The notes under the pieces are model-generated. The model had not been told where the DNA came from. It did not search any database and worked only from the letters and a program-made list of their open reading frames with translations. Shown here one piece after another: positions 1-6,990 of a stretch of DNA of 9,018 nucleotides. Where the stretch lies: contig SPBY01000092.1 in assembly GCA_004525825.1 (NCBI GenBank), positions 1 through 9,018 on the forward strand, given 5' to 3'. The stretch is from Bacteroidia bacterium. GTDB taxonomy: Bacteria; Bacteroidota; Bacteroidia; Bacteroidales; GCA-2748055. Within the stretch, counting starts at the first letter, position 1, and the number at the start of each line of letters is the position of its first letter. Position numbers and translations under genes: made by a program.

Positions 1-617
1 ATACAAACCTCGAAGTATTGCATGAGCTTCATGCATCCGGCAAACAGGTCATGGCAGTTCTGGGGCACTATGGCAATTTGGAATATCTTTCGACCCTGAG
101 CCTGGTTACAGAATACCCCTTTGTGGCCATTTACAAACCGCTGAGGAATAAGTACTTTGACAGGATGGTCACCCGGAACAGGACCCGGTTTGGAGGAATA
201 GTTACCCCCATGGAACAGATAGTCCGGAAACTTTTCGAATTAAAAAGCCAGAAGATCCCGGTGATTACTCTTAATTTGAGTGATCAGAGCCCCATGTTTC
301 GCCAAATTCAATACTGGACCAAATTTATGGGTATCGATACTCCGGTCTACCTGGGCTCTGAAAAACTGGCTAAAAAGCTGGATGCTGCTGTGGTATTTCT
401 AAAAATAAGGAAGATCAAAAGAGGAAGGTATGAGGTGGAGACGGAGCTTATTTGCAAGGATCCGGGGAAAATGGAAGCGCATGAAATTACGGAGCGTCAT
501 GTGCGCATTCTAGAAGATCTGATCCGGGAGGAGCCTGCCTACTGGCTCTGGTCCCACCGCAGGTGGAAACATTCTTATAAGGATTTTACAGAGAAGCAGG
601 CAACAGCAAAGCAGTAA
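1..617 (+). CDS. Lipid A/lysophospholipid acyltransferase (LpxL/HtrB-like), 5' truncated
   Basis: The reading frame is open to the left edge (first full codon at 3) and ends at TAA 615-617, leaving about 204 residues. The family is usually near 290-300 aa, so roughly the first third is missing. The TTG at 18 is simply an internal Leu codon and should not be taken as the start. Residues GHYGNLE (codons from 63) carry the H-x4-E acyltransferase catalytic motif of the LpxL/HtrB family. Further family signs are a substrate-loop stretch NKYFDRMVTRNRTRFGG, a DQSP motif and the C-terminal WLWSHRRWKH. These enzymes are inner-membrane-associated and transfer an acyl chain onto lipid A or a related lipid; the exact acceptor cannot be told from this fragment. 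The gene converges on the glycosyltransferase gene, and their coding ends overlap by 32 bp. The family is well supported; the substrate is inference. Confidence 0.88.
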   Translation, partial: TNLEVLHELHASGKQVMAVLGHYGNLEYLSTLSLVTEYPFVAIYKPLRNKYFDRMVTRNRTRFGGIVTPMEQIVRKLFELKSQKIPVITLNLSDQSPMFRQIQYWTKFMGIDTPVYLGSEKLAKKLDAAVVFLKIRKIKRGRYEVETELICKDPGKMEAHEITERHVRILEDLIREEPAYWLWSHRRWKHSYKDFTEKQATAKQ

Positions 618-2445
618 CTTCCTTCATGTTCTTTTCGAAGAAGAAGAGATCTTTCACTCTTGCACTTCCATTCTCTCCCATCCTTTCACGAAGCACCTTA
701 TCATCTGCCAGTTCCATTACCCGGTCGGCCATGTCCCTCACCCGATTGAGGGGAACCAAATAACCTGTTTTACCATGGTCCACAATCTCACCCGACGATT
801 TTACATCGAAGGCCACCACCGGTTTCCCGCTAGCCATGGCCTCGATCAGAACGTATCCAAATCCTTCAAATTGAGACGGCAGAATAAAAATATCGATGGA
901 GTTGTAAAAAGAGGGCATGTTGTCCACAAATCCCAGAAACTCCACCAGATGGTCCACCCCAAGACTTCTGGCCTTGCTGTTCAGAGCCTCAGAAAGTTTT
1001 CCTTCTCCCGCCAAAAGGAGTTTGCAGGGGATCTCCTTCTCATTCAAATGCACCATCATTTCCAACAGGAGCCCATGTCCTTTTTCGACCGACAGACGAC
1101 CAGCACATCCGAGGACAATCTCTCCTTCCATACGCCTGTATAAGGGCTCAATGTCTCTTTTGAATTCTAAAAGATGAATGCCATTATAGATTACATTGAT
1201 TTTATCCTCGGGCACCAGTGAGGGATTGTTGGCAAGAATGGTCCTCTTGGTCTCTTGCGAATTGGCGATAATTCTGGTTAATACCCTTCTAAAGATATAC
1301 CGGTTGATGGGAGAGTTATGCACCGGGATGGCAATGCCTCTTCTATAAATAATATTTGGGACACCCGCTAATTTTGCAGCAATGGAGGCTGTTTTCATAT
1401 CGTCCGACACGCTAGTCACAAGAGTCCCTATATTTTCTCTTCTGAAGATCCTGACCAACTTCAGTATCTTCAATGGATCCAGGAAACTCATCTTGGATAT
1501 CCGCATCACGTACCCGGATATTCCCATGCCCTTCAGGCGCCGGGTCAGCGCGCTTGATAAGGAAGAGATACAAATGGGATGGAAGGCCTGCTTGTTCAGG
1601 TCGGCAATCACATCCTGTTGCCATTTTTCTCCTCCCCCCCAGGATCGCTGGGTGTTGACAAAACAGATGATCTTTCTTTTGTTTTGTTCCACCTCCTTAT
1701 ATATATTCCTGAGTTTCACATATTTCAAGAATACTTCATGGGAAGACATCACACTAACAACAAAACCATAGTACCCATCGAGAAACCCGGCCCTAAGCAG
1801 GTAGTCCTTGATAAACCTCCAGAGCAAATGGAGGATGATACTGAGAAACCAGACCCTTCTTCCTCTCTCATAATAGGACCGGGCCATGAGTGTTGAATAC
1901 TTATTGATCTGATTCACATGTTCACTTACTGAGTAATATGAGTAGTGTAACAGATTTCCTTTCAAGTACCGGCTGCTTGCGCCCTTTTGAAGAAAATACA
2001 TCTCGTGGACATCCATGCCTCCCCAGCTCCCCTTCCTGGTATCCCACAGCCTGAGTTTCCTGGATGGATACCAGCTCGTATGCCTGATCCATTTCCCACA
2101 ATAGTTGGTCATTCGATTGAAAAAATAACTATCGTGGGTCCAGTTATTCTTTACCTTTAAAATAGAGGCCCGCAATTTGTCCGAGAGGGCTTCATCGGCA
2201 TCCAGGGATAAAATATACGGGGACTCTGCCAGCAGGTTGGCCCAGTTTTTCTGTTCACTATAGCCGAGGAACCTGTGTTTGATGAAATGTACATTGTATT
2301 TTCTGCAGATTTCCTCTGTTCTGTCAGTTGAATAACTATCCACCACAAGCACTTCGTCTGCCACACCAAGGAGTGATTTCAGGCAGCGCTCGATATTCCG
2401 CTCCTCATTGAATGTGATAATAACTGCTGATATCCTGACTTTCAT
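586..2445 (-). CDS. Two-domain glycosyltransferase: GT2 (KdtX/WaaE-like) fused to GT4
   Basis: The 619-residue product joins two glycosyltransferases. Residues 1-250 are a GT2 fold of the WaaE/KdtX (beta-1,4-glucosyltransferase) type: SAVIITFNEERNIERCL at the N terminus, VVDSYSTDRT near 34-43 and the metal-binding LDADE at 81-85. Residues about 257-619 are a GT4 (GT-B fold) enzyme: an SWGGGEKW acceptor-side glycine loop (268-275), CAGRLSVEKGH (447-457) with the Arg and Lys that bind donor phosphate, and the E-x7-E motif EGFGYVLIE (527-535). A hydrophobic stretch at 199-209 may touch the membrane. It starts 2 bp after the murF-alr stop, so it is probably translated from the tdk operon mRNA. 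By domain type and context it probably adds two sugars to an LPS core or other surface glycan; donor and acceptor are unknown. There is no stop codon or frameshift at the junction. In many relatives I would expect these domains as separate genes. Confidence 0.9.
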   Translation of the reverse strand: MKVRISAVIITFNEERNIERCLKSLLGVADEVLVVDSYSTDRTEEICRKYNVHFIKHRFLGYSEQKNWANLLAESPYILSLDADEALSDKLRASILKVKNNWTHDSYFFNRMTNYCGKWIRHTSWYPSRKLRLWDTRKGSWGGMDVHEMYFLQKGASSRYLKGNLLHYSYYSVSEHVNQINKYSTLMARSYYERGRRVWFLSIILHLLWRFIKDYLLRAGFLDGYYGFVVSVMSSHEVFLKYVKLRNIYKEVEQNKRKIICFVNTQRSWGGGEKWQQDVIADLNKQAFHPICISSLSSALTRRLKGMGISGYVMRISKMSFLDPLKILKLVRIFRRENIGTLVTSVSDDMKTASIAAKLAGVPNIIYRRGIAIPVHNSPINRYIFRRVLTRIIANSQETKRTILANNPSLVPEDKINVIYNGIHLLEFKRDIEPLYRRMEGEIVLGCAGRLSVEKGHGLLLEMMVHLNEKEIPCKLLLAGEGKLSEALNSKARSLGVDHLVEFLGFVDNMPSFYNSIDIFILPSQFEGFGYVLIEAMASGKPVVAFDVKSSGEIVDHGKTGYLVPLNRVRDMADRVMELADDKVLRERMGENGSARVKDLFFFEKNMKEVTALLLPASL

Positions 2446-2447
2446 AG

Positions 2448-4904
2448 CTACTCCTGCAAATATACTCTTTTCACCCGCTCGGGGATGGAGGTTAAAATAT
2501 CGTAAGGGATGGTTCCTGCCCTCTCAGCCAGTTCTGAAACCGTCTGTTGCTTTCCGAATATCTCCACCATATCCCCCTCAGCTATATCTGTTCCGCTTAC
2601 GTCTATCATGGTCATATCCATGCAAACTTCCCCAATGGTCGGAACCTTTGCGCCATTGATATATACTTGTCCCTTCCCATTGCCCAGCTCGCGATGAAAA
2701 CCATCTGCATATCCCACCGGTATGGTGGCGATCCTGCTGCTCCTCTCGGTCACTCCTCGTCGGGAATATCCCACAGACTCCCCGGCAGGAACAGTCCTGA
2801 CCTGAGACACTGTGGTTTTAAATGAACTCACCGGTCTGAGCGAAGAAGAAATTCCAATACCATGGAGGCCGATGCCCAGTCTCACCATGTCATACTGTAA
2901 ATCAGAGAAACGCTCAATACCTGCCGAATTCAAAACATGCCGCTTGAAGGGATCCCCCAGTATATCGCTCAGGAAATTGCTCATTTGCTCAAATCGCTTT
3001 ACCTGCTCCCGCGTAAATCCATCATGAGCACTATCGCTGGTGGCAGCCAGGTGAGTAAATACTGAGGCCACACGGAACTCTGATTTCTGAAGCCAGGGGA
3101 TTGCCTCCTTCAGTTCATCCTTCCCAAATCCCAGGCGGTGCATGCCCGTATCCAGTTTCACGTGGATCGGGAACTCGCTGATCCCCCGTACATGCAATAT
3201 ACGGTGAAGGGCCTTGATTCCTCTGATATTATAGATCTCCGGCTCCAGGTGGTGATCCAGCATGGAAGCGAATCCAGATGGATCGGGATTTAATACCATG
3301 ATGGGGAGGTGTATCCCGGCTAAGCGTAACTCAATGCCTTCATCTATAAAAGCCACTGCCAGGTAATCCGCTTTATGAAATTGCATCAATTTGGCAATTT
3401 CGATATTCCCAATACCGTATGAAAGGGCCTTCACCATGACCATGGTTTCTACTCCCTGATGCAGCAAGGATCTAAAATAATTCAGGTTATCCACCAGGGC
3501 ATTCAGGTCAGTCTCAAGCCTGGTCTGGTGGGTCTTGAGCTGCAGTTCCTGGGTGATCCGCTCAAATCCAAATTTCCTGGATCCCTTGATCAATACAATC
3601 CTGTCCTTGAACAGCGTACGGTCCATTCCCTTCAGAAATTCCAGGGTGCTGTCATAGAAAAGAGCTGATCCCGGAAACAAAGCACCCTGCCTGCTCAGGG
3701 CCGGTCCGATTCCAACAAACTGGTCCACATCTTTGCTCCTGAGCAGCTTAGCTATTTCGGTGTAGAGATCCTTCTCCTCCATTCCGCTCTGCAGCAGGTC
3801 AGATAGAATGACCATTCTCCCTTTCTTGGTATCCTGTTGTCCCATCAGGTCAAGCGCTGCAGTCAGGCCACCGGTATCAGAGTTGTAGGTGTCGTTAATT
3901 AAAATACTGTCCATTATCCCCTGCAACATCTCGAGGCGCATGGACACTGGTTCCAGTGCACCGATCCGGTCCACCACCAGCTTTAAAGGAAGACCCTGCT
4001 CCACGGAAAAAACGAATGCATGCAATGCATTTTCGATGGATGCATCATCCCCGAAAGGCAGCGCAAAATTCACTTTCTGTCCGCCAGTGCTAGCTTCAAG
4101 GAGGGTTTGTGTATGGCTCCTCCCGGTGATTGTGAAACAATACCGGGCCTCCCCCTGCAGGCTCCAGTCCACAATTTCAGACTCCGGGTTCTTAAGAAGA
4201 TTCACAAGGGGGGTTCCGTTCACCTTAGAATCGGATCTGCAAATCACCTTCTTACAGGCTGAAAACAATTTTGCTTTTTCCCTTGTTTTTTCCTCCAGGC
4301 TAAGGAAATGTTCCTGATGAGCCGTCCCCAAATGGGTAAATATGCCAATATCTGGCTTGATAATGGCTTGCAACTTTTCCATCTCTCCAGGCTGAGATAT
4401 TCCAGCCTCGATGACCGCCAGATCATATCCGGGTCCAATTCCCCATACAGAGAGTGGGACCCCAACCTGGCTGTTGAAACTTTTGGGGCTTCGGTAGGTC
4501 CTGATTGAATCGCCCATGCACTGATGGATCCACTCCTTGACAATGGTTTTTCCATTGCTCCCGGTAATGGCAAGCACCTCACCTTCAAAGCGGAGACGCC
4601 TGACTGAAGCCAAAGCCTGCAGTCCGTCCAAGGTATTTTCCACCAAACAGAAGCTGGCTTCAGGGTACTCATTGCTTTTGGGAAGTGAAGAGATAAGAAA
4701 AGCACGGATCCCGCGTTCATAGAGTTCAGCTATATAGTTGTGACCGTCGCGCTGCTCACCCACCAGGGCAATGAAAAGTGATTCCCCGCCAGTGGCCATA
4801 GTTCGGCTGTCAATTGCCAGAGTAGAGATATTCAAATCACCCCTGCCATGCAGAGTGCCATGGATCTCTGCAGCTATCTCTTTCAGTGTCCAATCCAGAT
4901 TCAT
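2448..4904 (-). CDS. murF-alr: Bifunctional UDP-MurNAc-tripeptide:D-Ala-D-Ala ligase / alanine racemase (MurF-Alr)
   Basis: This 818-residue cytoplasmic enzyme makes D-alanine from L-alanine (Alr) and ligates D-Ala-D-Ala to the UDP-MurNAc-tripeptide (MurF), the last soluble step of peptidoglycan precursor synthesis. MurF spans about 1-455: IDSRTMATGGESLFIA (31-46) in the N-terminal domain, the ATP loop ITGSNGKT (113-120), SPKSFNSQVGVPLS (139-152), HLGTAHQEHF (191-200), NDTYNSD (337-343) and KGSRKFGFE (440-448). Alr spans about 460-818: the PLP-binding lysine K492 in MVMVKALSYG, KLDTGMHRLGF (583-593, with the usual modifiable Lys and the PLP-contacting Arg), catalytic Tyr713 in VGYSRRG, IPVGYADGFHR (728-738) and CMDM (761-764). 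All key residues of both halves are present, so both activities are expected. The fusion is typical of Bacteroidota. The ATG at 4904 lies 6 bp past the tdk stop, and the glycosyltransferase follows after 2 bp. Confidence 0.97.
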   Translation of the reverse strand: MNLDWTLKEIAAEIHGTLHGRGDLNISTLAIDSRTMATGGESLFIALVGEQRDGHNYIAELYERGIRAFLISSLPKSNEYPEASFCLVENTLDGLQALASVRRLRFEGEVLAITGSNGKTIVKEWIHQCMGDSIRTYRSPKSFNSQVGVPLSVWGIGPGYDLAVIEAGISQPGEMEKLQAIIKPDIGIFTHLGTAHQEHFLSLEEKTREKAKLFSACKKVICRSDSKVNGTPLVNLLKNPESEIVDWSLQGEARYCFTITGRSHTQTLLEASTGGQKVNFALPFGDDASIENALHAFVFSVEQGLPLKLVVDRIGALEPVSMRLEMLQGIMDSILINDTYNSDTGGLTAALDLMGQQDTKKGRMVILSDLLQSGMEEKDLYTEIAKLLRSKDVDQFVGIGPALSRQGALFPGSALFYDSTLEFLKGMDRTLFKDRIVLIKGSRKFGFERITQELQLKTHQTRLETDLNALVDNLNYFRSLLHQGVETMVMVKALSYGIGNIEIAKLMQFHKADYLAVAFIDEGIELRLAGIHLPIMVLNPDPSGFASMLDHHLEPEIYNIRGIKALHRILHVRGISEFPIHVKLDTGMHRLGFGKDELKEAIPWLQKSEFRVASVFTHLAATSDSAHDGFTREQVKRFEQMSNFLSDILGDPFKRHVLNSAGIERFSDLQYDMVRLGIGLHGIGISSSLRPVSSFKTTVSQVRTVPAGESVGYSRRGVTERSSRIATIPVGYADGFHRELGNGKGQVYINGAKVPTIGEVCMDMTMIDVSGTDIAEGDMVEIFGKQQTVSELAERAGTIPYDILTSIPERVKRVYLQE

Positions 4905-4910
4905 GAATGG

Positions 4911-5492
4911 CTATCTTCTCGGTTTGGTTCCGGCAAAACACACTCTGCAAAGAGGTTCATAAATATCCGTTTCGCCCAGCACTATTAGTTTATCATCTTC
5001 CGACAACCTGTGTGTGTATTGTGCCAGGTTGCCACACCTTACACATATGGCGTGAACCTTGCTTACGTACTCAGCAATGGACAGTAAGCCCGGCATGGGA
5101 CCAAAAGGAATCCCTTTGAAATCCATATCGAGTCCTGCGATGATCACCCTCACCCCCTGATCGGCCAGTTGATTGCATACGTCCACCAGGCCATCATCAA
5201 AAAACTGTGCCTCATCGATGCCCACCACTTCCACTCCGCTGGCCAGAAGAAGGATATTGGCGGATGAATCCACAGGGGTACTATGGATTGCATTCTCATC
5301 ATGAGAAACCACCTCTTCCTGCGCATACCTTACTTCTATCCTGGGTTTAAAAATCTCCACATTCTGTTTGGCGAACCTGGCCCTCCGGAGCCGCCGGATC
5401 AGCTCCTCGGTTTTTCCAGAAAACATAGACCCGGTGATCACTTCAATCCATCCATGGCCTGTGGTCTTGCCTGAAGTGTTTTCAAGAAACAT
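4911..5492 (-). CDS. tdk: Thymidine kinase, class II
   Basis: The product phosphorylates thymidine to dTMP using ATP, in the pyrimidine salvage pathway of the cytoplasm. At 193 residues it has the usual length of the class II (TK1-like) family. The Walker A loop GSMFSGKT is at 21-28, and GIDEAQFF at 91-98 carries the catalytic Glu94. The lasso-domain zinc site is complete, with cysteine pairs C150/C153 and C182/C185. The N terminus MFLENTSGKT...GWIEVITGSM matches the usual start of Bacteroidota homologues, which supports the ATG at 5492. It is the first gene of the leftward tdk - murF-alr - glycosyltransferase group, so its promoter should lie in the 66-bp gap shared with the divergent gene at 5559. 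I found no convincing -33/-7 pair in that gap. Confidence 0.97.
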   Translation of the reverse strand: MFLENTSGKTTGHGWIEVITGSMFSGKTEELIRRLRRARFAKQNVEIFKPRIEVRYAQEEVVSHDENAIHSTPVDSSANILLLASGVEVVGIDEAQFFDDGLVDVCNQLADQGVRVIIAGLDMDFKGIPFGPMPGLLSIAEYVSKVHAICVRCGNLAQYTHRLSEDDKLIVLGETDIYEPLCRVCFAGTKPRR

Positions 5493-5558
5493 GATACAAG
5501 ATTATATGAAGATTATCGTTAGTTTTGTAGTACCCCTGTACCATAATCTCAGAAACCT

Positions 5559-6302
5559 ATGGATATTAAATACACCATTGAAATCCTCACTAAAGATATA
5601 CAAGATATCGAAAAACTTGTGGGCAACCTCCAGAATTCTAAGGATGCATCGGCCATAGAACTGGACCTGGCCATGTCGAAACTCAGGAACGTCTACGAGA
5701 TCCTTACCATGATAAAAGCAGACAAGTTAAATGAACTGATCGACAAATCGCTCAACGGTATGCCGGCGGCTGAACCTGAGCCGGAACCGGTACACGAGCC
5801 AGAGCAGGAACCAGTACCTGAGCCAGAACCGGTACTTGAGCCGGAACCGGTACCTGAGCCGGAACCAGCTGAGCCGGAAACAGTGGTACATACGGAGCCG
5901 GTTCCTCCCCTGGATCCTTCTGCAGATAAGTCAGAAACTATAGCCCCGGAAACTTCCAAACCCGATACTGAAGATTCTCCCATCCTGGCCAAAAAATTCC
6001 AGGTGGAATCGAGCATCAATGAAAACCTGGCGGGGACCCGCGGTGATCACCTGGATACAAAATTGATTGGACAAGCCATTGATAACATCGGCCGGAATAT
6101 TGGCATTAATGACAGGTTTCTGATTATAAGGGAACTGTTTGATGGCAATTCGGATGGTTTCAGCAGCCTCATCAGCAGGCTGGATACCGCTGAGAATTAC
6201 CAGAGTGCATCCAGATTGCTGCAAGAACACTTTGCAGAGTCCATGGAACACGAAGGTGTGGAGATCCTTGCAGGTCTTGTCAAACGCAGATACCTCAGGT
6301 GA
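5559..6302 (+). CDS. Hypothetical protein: N-terminal helix, Glu-Pro repeat linker, conserved-looking C-terminal domain
   Basis: The function is not known to me. The 247-residue product has no signal peptide or membrane segment, so it is probably cytoplasmic. Three parts are visible. Residues 1-68 look like an alpha-helical hairpin or coiled coil (MDIKYTIEILTKDIQDIEKL and following). Residues 72-107 are an extended Glu-Pro linker in hexapeptide-like units EPEPVP. Residues about 146-247 form a helical domain including IGQAIDNIGRNIGINDRFLI (170-189) followed by RELFDG, and ending in KRRYLR. From memory, that GIND-(R/K)-F-L-x-I-x-ELF-x-G pattern occurs in uncharacterised Bacteroidales proteins with variable N-terminal linkers. 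The start follows a short 66-bp gap shared with divergent tdk, and the stop is 4 bp before rsmI, so the two are probably co-transcribed and translationally coupled. That does not by itself make it a ribosome factor. Confidence 0.85.
   Translation: MDIKYTIEILTKDIQDIEKLVGNLQNSKDASAIELDLAMSKLRNVYEILTMIKADKLNELIDKSLNGMPAAEPEPEPVHEPEQEPVPEPEPVLEPEPVPEPEPAEPETVVHTEPVPPLDPSADKSETIAPETSKPDTEDSPILAKKFQVESSINENLAGTRGDHLDTKLIGQAIDNIGRNIGINDRFLIIRELFDGNSDGFSSLISRLDTAENYQSASRLLQEHFAESMEHEGVEILAGLVKRRYLR
5772..5879 (+). repeat. Glu-Pro tandem repeat (about 18-nt units) inside the hypothetical gene
   Basis: Near-identical units of the form gagccggaaccggtacct (coding EPEPVP) recur in tandem, with single-base variants and one altered unit (EPEQEPVP). 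The encoded stretch, residues 72-107, is strictly alternating acidic-proline and should be a stiff extended linker. The 18-nt period at the right part of the array would allow in-frame length change by slippage. Confidence 0.85.
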
Positions 6303-6306
6303 CAGC

Positions 6307-6981
6307 ATGCCGAAGCTCTACCTGGTCCCGACACCCATTGGCAATCTAGGCGATATCACCCTCAGGGCCATCGAGGTATTAAAGGAGGTGGACCTTATCC
6401 TGGCAGAAGATACCCGCAAATCGGGAATCCTTTTGAAACATTTGCAGATAAGCAAAGCTGTTCATTCGCACCACAAGTTCAATGAGCACCGCACGGTGGA
6501 AAGCATTGTGCAACGAATCATGGGAGGTAGCTCCATAGCCATGATCACCGATGCCGGCACTCCCGGTATTTCAGACCCGGGCTTCCTGCTGGTCAGAGCC
6601 TGTATCGATCAGGGAATTGAGGTTGAATCACTGCCTGGACCCACAGCATTTGTGCCTGCTCTGGTCAATTCAGGGCTTCCTGGAGAACGATTTGTGTTCG
6701 AGGGATTTCTTCCGCAAAAGAAGGGCAGACAGAAGCGACTGAAAGAACTTTCCACAGAGACCCGTACCATGGTCCTCTATGAATCGCCCTACAGGCTGGT
6801 AAAGACCCTGACCCAAATGACAGAGTATTTTGGTCAGGACAGAAAAGGATCGGTCTCCAGGGAACTAACAAAAATTCATGAGGAAACCGTCAGGGGTACC
6901 CTTCCGGAACTTGCTCAATACTTCAGCAAAGGAAGCGTAAAGGGCGAAATTGTAATAGTCATTGAGGGGGCCGGACCCTAA
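6307..6981 (+). CDS. rsmI: 16S rRNA (cytidine-1402-2'-O)-methyltransferase
   Basis: RsmI uses S-adenosylmethionine to 2'-O-methylate C1402 in the decoding centre of 16S rRNA. The 224-residue protein shows the tetrapyrrole-methylase-like family motifs in order: YLVPTPIGNLGDIT (5-18), AEDTR (33-37), TDAGTPGISDPG (81-92), LPGPTA (109-114), YESPYR (158-163), SRELTKIHEE (184-193) and KGEIVIVIEG (212-221). I chose the ATG at 6307 because MPKLYLVPTPIGNLG is the family's N terminus. An in-frame open stretch reaches back to 6139, but it runs through the upstream gene and encodes nothing family-like. It lacks the C-terminal extension of the longer (about 286 aa) E. coli protein, as is usual for shorter homologues. 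It follows the hypothetical gene after 4 bp. Its TAA overlaps the stop of the convergent lipoprotein gene. Confidence 0.97.
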   Translation: MPKLYLVPTPIGNLGDITLRAIEVLKEVDLILAEDTRKSGILLKHLQISKAVHSHHKFNEHRTVESIVQRIMGGSSIAMITDAGTPGISDPGFLLVRACIDQGIEVESLPGPTAFVPALVNSGLPGERFVFEGFLPQKKGRQKRLKELSTETRTMVLYESPYRLVKTLTQMTEYFGQDRKGSVSRELTKIHEETVRGTLPELAQYFSKGSVKGEIVIVIEGAGP

Positions 6982-6990
6982 TAGGGTCTG
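6972..6990. terminator. Hairpin over two convergent stop codons, possible bidirectional terminator
   Basis: CGGACCCT (6972-6979) pairs with AGGGTCTG (6983-6990) around a 3-nt AAT loop, giving 8 pairs with one G-U. The loop and adjacent bases contain the TAA of rsmI and the TAG of the lipoprotein gene. Neither strand has a following U tract, so intrinsic termination is doubtful. Its position between convergent genes with no other spacer makes a transcript-end role plausible. Confidence 0.35.

Noticed and set aside
775..1896. Several rightward open frames inside the glycosyltransferase gene
   Set aside because: They overlap one another and a clear two-domain enzyme on the other strand, and show no recognisable motifs.
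4244..4720. 158-codon leftward frame inside murF-alr
   Set aside because: It lies in an alternate frame of conserved MurF sequence, with no motif of its own.
4845..4860. Minus-strand TGGCAC near the murF-alr start as a sigma-54 promoter
   Set aside because: It lies inside coding sequence and lacks GC at the required 10-base distance.
5493..5558. -33/-7 promoters in the tdk divergent gap (TAATCTTG-like box on the minus strand, TTTTG on the plus strand)
   Set aside because: The minus-strand box lies only about 5 bp before the tdk ATG and has no TTTG at the right spacing. The plus-strand pair is too closely spaced and poorly matched.
5693..6019. Leftward open frame with Gly-Ser/Thr-Gly repeats
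   Set aside because: It is the antisense shadow of the Glu-Pro repeat region; the repeats come from the opposite strand's codons.
6139..6306. In-frame N-terminal extension of rsmI
   Set aside because: It overlaps the upstream gene in another frame and has no family similarity. The RsmI motif series begins right after the ATG at 6307.
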